Source of the DNA: Nocardiopsis_B sediminis
GTDB taxonomy: Bacteria > Actinomycetota > Actinomycetes > Streptosporangiales > Streptosporangiaceae
Direction: 5' to 3'
Length of the DNA stretch: 64,000 nt
Assembly: GCF_042650565.1 (NCBI RefSeq)
Contig: NZ_JBHSBH010000002.1
Span: 1-64,000, forward strand
The translations under genes and the position numbers were made by a program. Under the pieces are notes generated by a model that worked only from the letters and a program-made list of their open reading frames with translations, did no database searches and was not told the DNA's origin. Each line of letters opens with the position of its first letter. Position 1 is the stretch's first letter. Of the stretch, positions 33,826 to 42,406 are shown one piece after another.

Positions 33826-35958
33826 TTATTCCGGGCCGGTCCCCGCCCCCGCTGAGAGGACCCGGTCGGGGCGGATCGGGAGGTGGCGCTGGCGGGCGCC
33901 GGTCGCGTGCCAGACCGCGTTGGCGATCGCCGCCGCGGCCCCCACGATGCCGACCTCGCCGATGCCCTTGATGCCGATCGGGTCGTCGGGATCGGGGTCG
34001 TGCACCCAGTCGGCCTCGATGAGCGGCACGTCGGCGTTGGACGCGACGTGGTAGCCCGCCAGGTCGGCGCCGACCAGGCCGCCCGATGCCGGGTCGCGGA
34101 CGGCCTCCTCGTGCAGGGCCATGGAGATGCCCCACGTCATCCCGCCGACGAACTGGTTGCGCGCGGTCAGGGGGTTGACGATCCGGCCCGCCGCGAACAT
34201 CCCGAGCATCCGCCGCACGCGGACCTCGCCGGTGGCGGTGTCCACGGCGACCTCGGCGAACTGCGCCCCGAAGGAGTGCCGCTCCTTCTGCGAAAGGGCG
34301 CGCACCGCTTCGGTGGTGTCGGAGCGGACGGTGATCCCCTCGGGCGGTATGCCGCCGCCCAGGGCCAGCCGCTCCCGCAGCTCGCCGGCCGCGGCCGCCA
34401 CCGCCCACCCCCAGGAGCGGGTGCCCATCGACCCGCCGGCGAAGGTGGCCGGGCTCAGGTCGCTGTCGGCGATGTGAATGCGGATGCGGTCCGGCGCGAC
34501 CTCCAGGGTGTCCGCGGCGACCACGACCATCGCGGTCCGCGCGCCGGTTCCGATGTCGGCCGCGTTGACCCGCACGGTGAAGGTGCCGTCCGCCTCCGCC
34601 GTCACGGCCGCCGTGGACGGAGCGCTATGACACCCGAAGATGGCCGCGGCCGTTCCGGTCCCGAGGAGCCAGCGCCCCTCGCGGCGCACCCCCGGCCGCG
34701 GGTCGCGGCCGGCCCAGCCGAACCTGCGGGCACCCTCCTCGAAGCAGGCCAGAAGGTTGCGGCTGCCGAACGGCAGCCCGGAGACCGGCCCGACGGCGGG
34801 CTCGTTGCGGGCGCGCAGCTCGATCGGGTCCAGGCCGGCCTTCTCGGCGAGCTCGTCGATCGCGGACTCCAGCGCGAACGAGCCCGGTGCCTCGCCGGGG
34901 GCGCGCACGAAGGTCGGGGTCGGCACGTCCAGGCGCAGGAGCCGGTGGACGGTGCTGTGCGCGTCCGCGTCGTACAGGCTGCGCCCGGAGGCGGCGCTCA
35001 ACTCCAGGAAGTCGTGCACGGTGGAGGTGGCGCTGTGCCCCCGGTGGTCGAGCGCCCTCAGCCGCCCGTCTGCGTCGGCGCCGAGCCGGACCCGTTGGGC
35101 GGTGGGGCTGCGGTAGCCGACGAGCGCGAACGTCTGGCGGCGGGTGAGGGCGACACGCACCGGGCGGCGCAACACGGCCGCGGCCATCGTGGCGGCCACC
35201 TGGTTGGGCCGGACCCCCTTGGAGCCGAAACCGCCGCCGACGTGCTCGGAGCGCACCCGCACCGATGCCGGGTCGAGGGAGAACAGCTGGGCGAGGTCGT
35301 TCGCCACCCAGTGGGTGCCCTGGTTGGAGTCGACGACGTCGAGCCGGTCGCCGTCCCAGCGCGCCGTCGTCGCGTGCGGTTCGAGCGCGGTGTGGTACTC
35401 CTCCGGCGTGGTGTACTCCTGGTCCACCACGAACGCCGACGCGGCCAGTTCCGCCTCCACGTCCCCTTTGACCAGTTCGGCCGGCATCATCGAATTCGCC
35501 GGTGTGACGGTGCCGGGGTGGTCCGCGGAGAACACGACATCGTGCGGCTCGGCCTCGTAGGCGACCTCCAGCGCGGCGGCGGCCTCCGCGGCCTGTTCAA
35601 GCGTCTCTGCCACGACCAGCGCAACCGGCCAGCCGACGTAGGGCACGCGGTCGTGCTGGAAGAGGGCGAGGACCGGGTCGGGCGGGCCGGTGACGCTCAT
35701 GTAGTCGGTCATCAGGCGCGGGGCGTTGCCGTGGTGCAGGACGGCGAGCACGCCGGGCATCGCGAGGACACGGTCGGCCTCCACGGCGCGGATGCGGCCG
35801 CGGGCGATGGCCGACAGCACCAGCCGGCCGTGGGCGAGCCCGGTGAAGGGGAGGTCGCCCGTGTAGCGGGCCGCCCCGGTGACCTTGTCCCGGCCTTCGA
35901 CGCGCACGTGCCCGGTTCCTGGGGTCCGGGTGACGGGGGTGTCCTGGGTGGCGGTCAT
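33826..35958 (-). CDS. paoC: Molybdenum cofactor-binding subunit of PaoABC-like aldehyde oxidoreductase
   Basis: The 710-residue protein is of the xanthine dehydrogenase large-subunit family, with RVEGRDKVTGAARYTGDLP at the start, the cofactor motif GGGFGSKGVRPNQVAAT, and the catalytic Glu in KGIGEVGIVGAAAAIANAVW. Length matches PaoC/YagR rather than full xanthine dehydrogenase subunits. ATG at 35958 overlaps the preceding stop as ATGA. With the two upstream subunits it should oxidise aldehydes (or purine-like rings) to acids. The symbol follows subunit order and size. Confidence 0.85.
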   Translation of the reverse strand: MTATQDTPVTRTPGTGHVRVEGRDKVTGAARYTGDLPFTGLAHGRLVLSAIARGRIRAVEADRVLAMPGVLAVLHHGNAPRLMTDYMSVTGPPDPVLALFQHDRVPYVGWPVALVVAETLEQAAEAAAALEVAYEAEPHDVVFSADHPGTVTPANSMMPAELVKGDVEAELAASAFVVDQEYTTPEEYHTALEPHATTARWDGDRLDVVDSNQGTHWVANDLAQLFSLDPASVRVRSEHVGGGFGSKGVRPNQVAATMAAAVLRRPVRVALTRRQTFALVGYRSPTAQRVRLGADADGRLRALDHRGHSATSTVHDFLELSAASGRSLYDADAHSTVHRLLRLDVPTPTFVRAPGEAPGSFALESAIDELAEKAGLDPIELRARNEPAVGPVSGLPFGSRNLLACFEEGARRFGWAGRDPRPGVRREGRWLLGTGTAAAIFGCHSAPSTAAVTAEADGTFTVRVNAADIGTGARTAMVVVAADTLEVAPDRIRIHIADSDLSPATFAGGSMGTRSWGWAVAAAAGELRERLALGGGIPPEGITVRSDTTEAVRALSQKERHSFGAQFAEVAVDTATGEVRVRRMLGMFAAGRIVNPLTARNQFVGGMTWGISMALHEEAVRDPASGGLVGADLAGYHVASNADVPLIEADWVHDPDPDDPIGIKGIGEVGIVGAAAAIANAVWHATGARQRHLPIRPDRVLSAGAGTGPE

Positions 35959-36947
35959 CGGGCGGCCTCCTCGGCGAGTCCGGTCAGCTCGGACACGATG
36001 AGATTGCGCATCAGCGTCACCTTGTAGGCGTTGTCGCGGAGCGGCCGGGCCGCCGAGAGTTCGGCGTCCGCGGCGGCGGCGAAGGAGTCGGGGGTCGCCG
36101 GGCGGCCGGTCAGCGCCCGTTCGGCCGCGCGCGCCCGCCACGGCCGCGACGCCACCGCCCCGAGGGCGAGGCGCACGTCGCGCACGACGCCGTCCTCGAC
36201 GCTGAGCGCGGCGGCGACCGAGCCGATCGCGAACGCGTAGGAGGCGCGCTCGCGCACCTTCCGGTACCGCGAGGCGGCCGCCACCGGCGCGGCCGGCAGG
36301 GTCACACCGGTGATAAGCGCGCCGGGCGGAAGGGACGTCTCCAGATGGGGGGTGTCGCCCACGGGGCGGTAGAACTCCGCGATCGGCAGCTCGCCCGGCC
36401 CGTCGGCGGTCTCGTAGGCGACGACCGCATCGAAGGCGGTGAGCGCCACCGCCATGTCCGAGGGGTGGGTCGCCACGCAGTGCCCGGAGGCGCCCAGGAT
36501 CGCGTGGTTGTGGTGCTCGCCCTCGACGGCGGGGCAGCCGCTGCCGGGGAGGCGCTTGTTGCACGGTCCGGCCGCGTCGCTGAAGTAGCCGCAGCGGGTG
36601 CGCTGGAGCAGGTTCCCGCCGACGGTGGCCATGTTGCGCAGCTGCCCCGACGCGCCGGCCAGGACCGCCTGCGCCAGCGCCGGGTAGCGGCGCCGCACAT
36701 CGGGGTGGGCGGCGAGGTCGGAGTTGGTGACCGTGGCGCCGACGTGCAGGCCGCCGCCCGGGGCCGGCTCGATCCGGCCGAGGGGGAGGCCGCCCACGTC
36801 GACCAGGCGTGCGGGCCGCTCCACACCGGTCTTCATCAGGTCGACGAGGTTGGTGCCGCCGCCCAGGAAGCGCGCATCGGGGTCGTCGCCGAGCAGGGCG
36901 ACCGCCTCGGCGACATCGGAGGCGCGCCGGTAGCCGAACTCCCTCAT
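35955..36947 (-). CDS. paoB: FAD-binding subunit of PaoABC-like aldehyde oxidoreductase, with 4Fe-4S insert
   Basis: The 330-residue FAD subunit has the flavin loop FLGGGTNLVDLMKTGV and NMATVGGNLLQRTRCGYF. The following insertion holds four cysteines (in RCGYF, PCNKR, GSGCPA, SGHCVATHPSD), the same pattern that binds a 4Fe-4S cluster in E. coli PaoB. It passes electrons between the molybdenum and 2Fe-2S subunits and the acceptor. ATGA overlaps on both sides show tight coupling. Confidence 0.88.
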   Translation of the reverse strand: MREFGYRRASDVAEAVALLGDDPDARFLGGGTNLVDLMKTGVERPARLVDVGGLPLGRIEPAPGGGLHVGATVTNSDLAAHPDVRRRYPALAQAVLAGASGQLRNMATVGGNLLQRTRCGYFSDAAGPCNKRLPGSGCPAVEGEHHNHAILGASGHCVATHPSDMAVALTAFDAVVAYETADGPGELPIAEFYRPVGDTPHLETSLPPGALITGVTLPAAPVAAASRYRKVRERASYAFAIGSVAAALSVEDGVVRDVRLALGAVASRPWRARAAERALTGRPATPDSFAAAADAELSAARPLRDNAYKVTLMRNLIVSELTGLAEEAAR

Positions 36948-37501
36948 ACGGCGGCCTCCTCGGCGCGGTCGGCCTGCTCCTCGGCCGCTCGCGCGACCGC
37001 CTGCACGATGGACACGTAGGCTCCGCAGCGGCACAGGTTGCCGCTCATCCGCTCGCGGATCTCCTCATCGGTCAGTGGTGGGGGCCCGGCTTCGGGGCGG
37101 ACGTCGGCCGTGGCGGCGCTCGGCCAGCCCGCCGCGTGCTCCTCGATCGCCGCGACCGCGGAGCAGATCTGCCCTGGGGTGCAGTATCCGCACTGGTAGC
37201 CGTCGAGGTCGAGGAAGGACTGCTGCACCGGGTGCAGCCGGTCGCCCTCGGCGACGCCTTCGATGGTGGTGACGGCCCGGCCTTCGGCGGCCACCGCGAG
37301 CTGGAGGCAGGAGACGGCGCGGCGGCCGTCGATCAGCACGGTGCAGGCGCCGCACTGGCCCTGATCGCAGCCTTTCTTGGTGCCGGTGAGGTCGAGGTGC
37401 TCGCGTAGCGCGTCGAGCAGGGTCGTGCGATGGTCGACGGGCAGCGTGTGCTTCTCTCCGTTGACGGTCAGGGTGATGACGCTGGACGTCGATGGGGCCA
37501 T
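36944..37501 (-). CDS. paoA: 2Fe-2S subunit of PaoABC-like aldehyde oxidoreductase
   Basis: The 185-residue protein has both 2Fe-2S motifs: GCDQGQCGACTVLIDGR (plant-ferredoxin type) and CGYCTPGQ with CRCGAY. E. coli PaoA carries a Tat signal; this protein begins MAPSTSSVITLTVNGEKHTL without one, so the complex is probably cytoplasmic. ATG at 37501 has GGAAGG upstream. It is the first gene of the operon and faces the TetR gene across two palindromes. Confidence 0.9.
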   Translation of the reverse strand: MAPSTSSVITLTVNGEKHTLPVDHRTTLLDALREHLDLTGTKKGCDQGQCGACTVLIDGRRAVSCLQLAVAAEGRAVTTIEGVAEGDRLHPVQQSFLDLDGYQCGYCTPGQICSAVAAIEEHAAGWPSAATADVRPEAGPPPLTDEEIRERMSGNLCRCGAYVSIVQAVARAAEEQADRAEEAAV

Positions 37502-37649
37502 GGTGAGCCTTCCTTCGCGTGTGTGGTGCGCGTCGGAGCCGGCCGACAGGTCGCGGGCCTGCGGGATGCGCGAGAATGTCGGTCGGCGGTCGGTTCCGGC
37601 CGTTCGCATGGGGGGTGCATGGGGGGTGTTGCGTCGGCACGGCAGTAAG

Positions 37650-37663
37650 CGGACAGTTGTCCG
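37650..37663. promoter_or_regulatory. TetR operator candidate 1
   Basis: CGGACAGTTGTCCG is palindromic except for its centre and matches the core of the second site 31 bases away. Both lie in the 239-base region between the divergent pao-like operon and the TetR gene. Confidence 0.7.
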
Positions 37664-37679
37664 ATGAACGGGGAATCTA

Positions 37680-37695
37680 CCGGACAGCTGTCCGG
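37680..37695. promoter_or_regulatory. TetR operator candidate 2
   Basis: CCGGACAGCTGTCCGG is a perfect 16-base palindrome, 45 bases upstream of the TetR start codon. It shares CGGACAG-TGTCCG and the trailing GTAAGC-like flank with site 1. Confidence 0.75.
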
Positions 37696-37740
37696 TAAGC
37701 AAGGTCGGCTCTGGGGGAAGAGCCGGAAGGGAGGGAACGC

Positions 37741-38331
37741 GTGGGCAAGGACGCGCCCCTGCGCTCCGATGCGCAGCAGAACCGCGAGCGCATCCTGAGC
37801 GTGGCGCTGGCCGAGCTGACCCGCTCGGCGGACGTCCCGCTCAGCGTGATCGCGAAGAAGGCGCGCGTCGGGCAGGGCACGCTGTACCGCCACTTCTCCA
37901 GCCGCGAGGCGCTCGTCCTGGAGGTCTACCGCAACGAGGTCCAGCAGGCCACCGACGCCGCGGCCCGGCTGCTCGACACCCGCGCACCCGATCAGGCGCT
38001 GCGTGAGTGGATGGACCTGCTGGCCCGCTTCGCCATGGCCAAGGCCGGCCTGTCCGACGCGCTGCACAAGGCCATCAGCGCACCCGGCAGCCCGGGCAAG
38101 CCCGGCCACGACCGGTTGATCGCCGCCATCGAACTCCTGCTGAAGGCCAACGAACAGGCCGGCACCATCCGCCCGGGCGTGACCGCCGACGACTTCATGC
38201 TCGCCGTCTCGGGCCTGTGGCAGATCGGCCCCGAGGACGGCCACGCCCGCGCCGACCGCCTCCTGGACCTGGTCATGGACGGCCTCCGCGCAGGCGCCCC
38301 GGGGAAGCCACCGGGCACACTGGAAAGGTGA
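37741..38331 (+). CDS. TetR-family regulator of the pao-like operon
   Basis: A 196-residue TetR protein: helix-turn-helix IAKKARVGQGTLYRHFSSRE after the start (QQNRERILSVALAEL), then an all-helical ligand domain. GTG at 37741 is preceded by GGAGGG. Divergence from the molybdoenzyme operon and the two palindromes between them indicate it represses both; an aldehyde or its product is a plausible inducer. Confidence 0.9.
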   Translation: MGKDAPLRSDAQQNRERILSVALAELTRSADVPLSVIAKKARVGQGTLYRHFSSREALVLEVYRNEVQQATDAAARLLDTRAPDQALREWMDLLARFAMAKAGLSDALHKAISAPGSPGKPGHDRLIAAIELLLKANEQAGTIRPGVTADDFMLAVSGLWQIGPEDGHARADRLLDLVMDGLRAGAPGKPPGTLER

Positions 38332-38569
38332 GCGGCCGACCCTGACCACCGGCCGGGTGCGACCCGTGCGCCGGCGCCGGATCCGCACACCGCGACCGGC
38401 TGTGGCCACCATCAGCGGGTGGACGCGCCGTAGCCCTGCGTCATGCTGGAGTCCCCGTCCCCCGGAGGCTTCCCATGCCGCCCACAGGCCCCCACGCACC
38501 GACGACCACGCTCCCGCGGTGCGTCCGCCCCGCCGTCTCCGTCACCGCAGGCCGGGGCGGGCGCCCGTG

Positions 38570-39394
38570 ATGGCCCCCAGCCACGCCGCCACCGGGGCCG
38601 CCGCCGGCGTGGCGGCGACCCTGGCAACCGCCCCGCTGACCGGGATGCGCGCCGACGCCTGGGTCCTGGCCACCGGGGCCCTCATCGGCGCCGGCGCCGC
38701 GCTCCTCCCCGACATCGACCAGCCGGGTTCCACCGCCGCCCGTTCCCAGGGGCCCGTCACCGGCCTGGCGGCCGCCGGCGCCCAGGCGCTGTCCGCCTGG
38801 GCCTACCGCCGCACCCGCACCCCCAACGACGCCCGCAGCACCGGCACCCACCGCTACCTCTTCCACACCCCCGCCTTCGCGGTCGCGCTCGGGACAGTGG
38901 TGGGCGCGGCCGCGATGTGGCGGCCGGCGATGGCCGTGATCGTGTGGTTCACGCTGTCGCTGGCCCTGCGCGGCCTCGGCCAGGCGCTGCCGAAGGGCCG
39001 GGTGCGCCGCGGGATGACCTCCTGGGTGGCCATGACGACCACCGGGCGCCGGCTCCTGCGCCCGCTGCCCCGGCCGCTGCGGCGCGGCCTGGCCGAATGG
39101 CTGTCGGTATCGCTGAGCGCCGCGCTGATCACGGCGGTGCTCATCGGCCAGGGCGCCCACACCGGCCCCTACATCGGCCTGTCCCTGACGCTGGGGATGG
39201 TCGTCCACAGCCTCGGCGACGCCCTCACCCGCAGCGCCGTCCCCCTGGCCTGGCCCTTCCAGGTGCACGGACGCCGCTGGGCGATGCTGGGGATGCCCGC
39301 CTGCCTGCGGTTCCGCACCGGCTCGTGGCCCGAGTCGGTCATCTGCATCGGCTCCCTGACCGCCACGGGAGCCGGCTTCCTCCTCGCCGCCTAG
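38570..39394 (+). CDS. Membrane-bound metal-dependent hydrolase-like protein (YdjM/DUF457)
   Basis: The 274-residue protein has about six membrane segments and the family features HAATGAAAGVAATLA, the acidic LLPDIDQPGST, RTRTPNDARSTGTHRYLFHT and HSLGDALTRSAVPLAWPF, where the conserved Asp/His residues are thought to bind metal. E. coli YdjM is an SOS-induced relative of unknown chemistry. ATG at 38570 is used; GTG one codon earlier is possible. Alone in its transcript. Confidence 0.82.
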   Translation: MAPSHAATGAAAGVAATLATAPLTGMRADAWVLATGALIGAGAALLPDIDQPGSTAARSQGPVTGLAAAGAQALSAWAYRRTRTPNDARSTGTHRYLFHTPAFAVALGTVVGAAAMWRPAMAVIVWFTLSLALRGLGQALPKGRVRRGMTSWVAMTTTGRRLLRPLPRPLRRGLAEWLSVSLSAALITAVLIGQGAHTGPYIGLSLTLGMVVHSLGDALTRSAVPLAWPFQVHGRRWAMLGMPACLRFRTGSWPESVICIGSLTATGAGFLLAA

Positions 39395-39426
39395 CGACCG
39401 CGCGCATCGCCGCCCGCCCCAGCCCG

Positions 39427-39573
39427 TCAGTTCGTCGGCGCGGCGTGGGCGGTGAGGACCATGTACGGGGCGAGGCGGGCCTCCGCCGGCTCCTCCGTAC
39501 CGTCGTCGCGCCGTGGTGCACGGGGCAGGTCGAGGCCCGGGGGCGGGAAGCCGGCGCAGGGCCGGACGGGGCC
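39427..39573 (-). pseudogene. In-frame remnant after the VOC gene
   Basis: Directly after the VOC stop, 48 further codons stay open in the same frame. They read without a start codon as GLDLPRAPRRDDGTEEP and EARLAPYMVLTAHA, which looks like the C-terminal end of a larger enzyme, perhaps a methyltransferase. It may be a gene fragment or chance in GC-rich DNA. Confidence 0.25.
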
Positions 39574-39999
39574 TCACCGTCTGCGCGGCTGGTTGAAGCG
39601 CAGCATGTTGCCGGAGGGGTCGCGGAATGCGCAGTCGCGAACGCCGTAGGGCTGGTCGACCGGCTCCTGGAGCACTTCGCCGCCCGCGGCGCGGATGCGC
39701 TCGAAGGTGGCGTCGCAGTCGTCGGTCTGGAAGATGACGCCGCGCAGCAGGCCCTTGGCCAGCAGTTCGGCCATGGCCTCGCGGTCGGCGGGCGAGGCGT
39801 TGGGGTCGGCGAGGGGCGGTTCGAGGACGATGTCGACGTCGGGCTGCGACGGCGAGCCGACGGTCACCCACCGCATCCCCTCGAACCCGACGTCGTTGCG
39901 CACTTCCAGGCCGAGGACGTCACGGTAGAAGGCGAGCGCCGCGTCGTGGTCGTCGACGGCGATGAAACACGAGGAAAGTTTAATGTCCATGCAGGTCAT
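39574..39999 (-). CDS. VOC-family (glyoxalase/bleomycin-resistance fold) protein
   Basis: The 141-residue protein has two beta-alpha-beta-beta-beta modules: MDIKLSSCFIAVDDHDAALA with FYRDVLGLEV, and GVIFQTDDCDATFERI with DCAFRDPSGNMLRFNQP. Members bind metal and act as lyases, dioxygenases or binding proteins. ATG at 39999 overlaps the stop of the AraC gene as ATGA; ATG at 39990 is the more usual family start. AraC-VOC pairs of this type are common in actinomycetes. Confidence 0.87.
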   Translation of the reverse strand: MTCMDIKLSSCFIAVDDHDAALAFYRDVLGLEVRNDVGFEGMRWVTVGSPSQPDVDIVLEPPLADPNASPADREAMAELLAKGLLRGVIFQTDDCDATFERIRAAGGEVLQEPVDQPYGVRDCAFRDPSGNMLRFNQPRRR

Positions 40000-40439
40000 G
40001 CTACGGACGACGAGGCGGCCTTGGCTTCTTTGTTCCTGACCGGCCGCGTATGGATCTTGGCGATGCACGCCGGGATGGCGGCGCCGTCGTCGTGGGGGCG
40101 GGCCCGGTAGGCGCTCGGGCTCTCGCCGACCAGCTCGGTGAACCGCGAGCTGAACGACCCCAGCGAGGTACAGCCGACCGCCATGCAGACCTCGGTCACC
40201 GTCAGGTCGCCCCGCCGCAGCAGCGCCTTGGCCCGCTCGATCCGGCGGGTCATCAGGTAGCTGTAGGGCGTTTCCCCGAAGGCGGCGCGGAAACTGCGGG
40301 AGAAATGGCCCGGCGACATCAGGGCGGAGCGCGCCAGCGCGGGAACGTCCAGCGGCATGGCGTAGTCGCGGTCCATCCGATCGCGGGCCCGGCGCAGCCG
40401 GACGATGTCCTCCAAGGTCACACCACCACAATGCCACAT
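39996..40439 (-). CDS. AraC-family transcriptional regulator (short form)
   Basis: A 147-residue protein that is essentially the AraC DNA-binding domain: two helix-turn-helices in DVPALARSALMSPGHFSRSF and TVTEVCMAVGCTSLGSFSSR, then the FTELVGESPSAYR tail. It lacks an effector domain. ATG at 40439 is chosen; GTG at 40421 (VTLEDIVRLRRARD) is the alternative. It is translationally coupled to the VOC gene, which it probably controls. Confidence 0.88.
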   Translation of the reverse strand: MWHCGGVTLEDIVRLRRARDRMDRDYAMPLDVPALARSALMSPGHFSRSFRAAFGETPYSYLMTRRIERAKALLRRGDLTVTEVCMAVGCTSLGSFSSRFTELVGESPSAYRARPHDDGAAIPACIAKIHTRPVRNKEAKAASSSVA

Positions 40440-40523
40440 CCCCGGGCGGCACCGGCAGGAAAGCGGCGAGGTTCGACCCGGCGCGGACGAAATGACGGAT
40501 ACGGCGTCGCGATGCCAGACTTC

Positions 40524-40543
40524 TCCGATTCGACGGAATCGGA
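40524..40543. repeat. Inverted repeat upstream of the membrane protein gene
   Basis: TCCGATTC (40524-40531) and GAATCGGA (40536-40543) form perfect 8-base arms around GACG, 13 bases before the GTG start. It could be an operator or a leader hairpin. Confidence 0.4.
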
Positions 40544-40555
40544 AGGGCAATCCGC

Positions 40556-40996
40556 GTGAAACGCATCGCAGAAGTACTTGATGGCCCCGTTGTCCGTGCG
40601 TTGGCGGCGGTGATCGCCATCGGCGGATGGGCGGTCGCCGCCTGGATGATGCTCGTGCCCACGTGGGAGAACACGCGGGTATTTCCAGACGGCGCAGTAG
40701 CAGAAAGGGTCTTCTGCCCCTTGCCGACCAGCGAGGAGTACGTCGGGGTCCCCTACGGGAACGCTCGCGAGGGCGCCGCCGCGCTTGTTACCTGCTCCGA
40801 CAGACACGAGCGCGGGCCGCTGATCGCTCTGACCGCCCTGGTGGCGACCGCTCCGGCGACTGCGCTGTGGCTGCGTCCCCGGCGCCGTAGAGACAGAACC
40901 ACCCTCCGGCCTGCTCGGACGGAGGGTGGGGATGAAACCGGTGGGCGCGAGAGGACTCGAACCTCCGACCACCCGGTTGTAAGCCGGGGGCTCTGA
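40556..40996 (+). CDS. Hypothetical two-helix membrane protein overlapping antisense tRNA-Val
   Basis: The 146-residue reading frame has two hydrophobic helices (about 13-35 and 88-106) around an external loop with two cysteines. Past about residue 112 it reads through the terminator and 56 bases of the opposite-strand tRNA-Val, which gives the tail RERTRTSDHPVVSRGL. Such tails are translations of tRNA antisense and probably not selected. The membrane part looks real; GGAAGGG precedes the GTG. No family recognised. Confidence 0.55.
   Translation: MKRIAEVLDGPVVRALAAVIAIGGWAVAAWMMLVPTWENTRVFPDGAVAERVFCPLPTSEEYVGVPYGNAREGAAALVTCSDRHERGPLIALTALVATAPATALWLRPRRRRDRTTLRPARTEGGDETGGRERTRTSDHPVVSRGL
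40899..40929 (-). terminator. Terminator of tRNA-Val
   Basis: CCACCCTCCG (40899-40908) pairs with CGGAGGGTGG (40920-40929) over an 11-base loop. It lies 12 bases past the tRNA 3' end on the minus strand and is followed there by a T-rich stretch. Confidence 0.75.
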
Positions 40997-41015
40997 CCAA
41001 CTGAGCTACACGCCC
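40941..41015 (-). tRNA. tRNA-Val (anticodon TAC)
   Basis: A 75-base cloverleaf: acceptor GGGCGTG with CGCGCCC, D arm GCTC/GAGC, anticodon stem CCCGG/CCGGG with loop CTTACAA (anticodon TAC, reading GTA/GTG), T arm with GGTTCGAGTCC. CCA is not encoded. The discriminator base is A. Confidence 0.96.
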
Positions 41016-41182
41016 TGAGCGCCGTGGGTGCCACGGTGGGCGGACGGCGGATGAAATAGTACCGGTTCCCGCCCCCGGTCCGCGCGGGACCGGGGACGGG
41101 GTCGTCGGGTGCGCGTGGACGGGGCAGGCGCCCGTGGGCAGGGGCGGATGCTCGTGAACGGGTCGGGTGCCCCTGAGCGGGC

Positions 41183-41656
41183 TCAGGTGAGGGCGGCGAG
41201 GGCCTTGCGGTAGGTGTCGAGGTCGCGGGGTTCGGAGATCGGGTTGACGATCTTCCAGCGGATGAGGCCCTCCTTGTCGATGAGGAAGGTGCCGCGCACC
41301 GCCACGCCGCGTGTGTCGTCGAACACGCCGTACGCCGAGGCGACCGCCCCGTGCGGCCAGAAGTCCGACAGCAACGGGAAGTCCAGCCCCTCCCGGTCGG
41401 CCCAGACCCGGTGGGCGAACATGGAGTCGACGGACACGCTGAGCAGCTGCACGTCCTCGTTCTGGAACTCGCCCAGGTTCTCGCGCAGCGCCGTCAGCTC
41501 CCCCTCGCACACGCCCGAGAACGCCAGCGGGTAGAACACCAGCAGCACGCTCTTGTGCCCCGCGAAGTCCGAGAGCCGCACCGCCTGCCCGTGCTGGTCG
41601 GCCAGCTCGAAGTCGGGCGCCGCGCGCCCGGTGTCGATGGACGCCGCCACCGTCAT
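41183..41656 (-). CDS. ahpE: AhpE-type one-Cys peroxiredoxin
   Basis: The 157-residue protein closely follows mycobacterial AhpE: APDFELADQHGQAVRLSDF, LLVFYPLAFSGVCEGEL with peroxidatic Cys50, FPLLSDFWPHGAVASAYGVF, and the RGTFLIDKEGLIRW strand. It reduces peroxides and peroxynitrite in the cytosol with mycothiol or a redoxin as reductant. No resolving cysteine is seen. It lies beside tRNA-Val and DUF3052, a common actinomycete order. Confidence 0.93.
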   Translation of the reverse strand: MTVAASIDTGRAAPDFELADQHGQAVRLSDFAGHKSVLLVFYPLAFSGVCEGELTALRENLGEFQNEDVQLLSVSVDSMFAHRVWADREGLDFPLLSDFWPHGAVASAYGVFDDTRGVAVRGTFLIDKEGLIRWKIVNPISEPRDLDTYRKALAALT

Positions 41657-41811
41657 CCCCCCGTTCCCTCCCCCACCCCTGGGGGCTCACGCCGGTGGCC
41701 GGCCACCGGCACGGCGACGGTGCCGCCCGCCCCCAGGGGCGGGCGGCACCCCTCAAGGCCCGCTGCGGAGCGGACCGTCACGGGGCCGGGCCCCGGCACC
41801 ACAGGATCGAG

Positions 41812-42243
41812 TCAGCGCTGCGTCTTGGGAGCGACGAGCCGGATGCCCGACCAGTCGGCGCCTGCGCTCACGGCGCTGGTCTGGGACAGCCCGGAAGTGG
41901 TCGCCGCCTCCGCGACATCGCTCGGTGAAACGTGGCCCTCGCGTCCGGCCTTCGGGGTCAGCACCAGGATGACCCCACCGCCCTCGACCGCGGTCAGAAC
42001 GTCGACGAGGACGTCGGTGAGGTCGTCCTCCTCGTCGCTCCGCCACCACAGCAGTGCGGCGTCCACGACGCCGTCGTAGTCCTCATCGACCAGCTCTTCA
42101 CCGGTGTGCTCGGCGATCGACGCGCGCAGCTGCTCGTCCACGTCGTCGTCGAAACCGTATTCCTGCACCACCTGACCCGGTTTGAATCCGAGTCGATCGG
42201 CCAGGCCACGTTCGCTTTGTGCCTGGCCCGCGGTCGCGCTCAC
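41812..42243 (-). CDS. DUF3052 family protein
   Basis: A 143-residue acidic protein with LADRLGFKPGQVVQEYGFDD and LVDEDYDGVVDAALLWWRSD, the hallmark of DUF3052, which is widespread in actinomycetes and usually next to the pyruvate dehydrogenase E1 gene and peroxiredoxin. Function unknown. GTG at 42243 is preferred over the upstream ATG at 42282: GGAGGAGG lies 6 bases upstream and it gives the usual SATAGQAQSERGL start. Confidence 0.9.
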   Translation of the reverse strand: MSATAGQAQSERGLADRLGFKPGQVVQEYGFDDDVDEQLRASIAEHTGEELVDEDYDGVVDAALLWWRSDEEDDLTDVLVDVLTAVEGGGVILVLTPKAGREGHVSPSDVAEAATTSGLSQTSAVSAGADWSGIRLVAPKTQR

Positions 42244-42406
42244 GAAAGTCCTCCTCCACACTTTTTCTGTTCTGCCGGCCATGACACTGCGTCGGGGCTC
42301 GGCGGTTCGCGGTCCCGGTTACCGGGTCGATCCCGCTGTTGCTGGCTAAGTTCACACGCTGGGAGCCTGATCCGTCAACGCGTCACCCGCCTCGCGGTTC
42401 CTTCAC

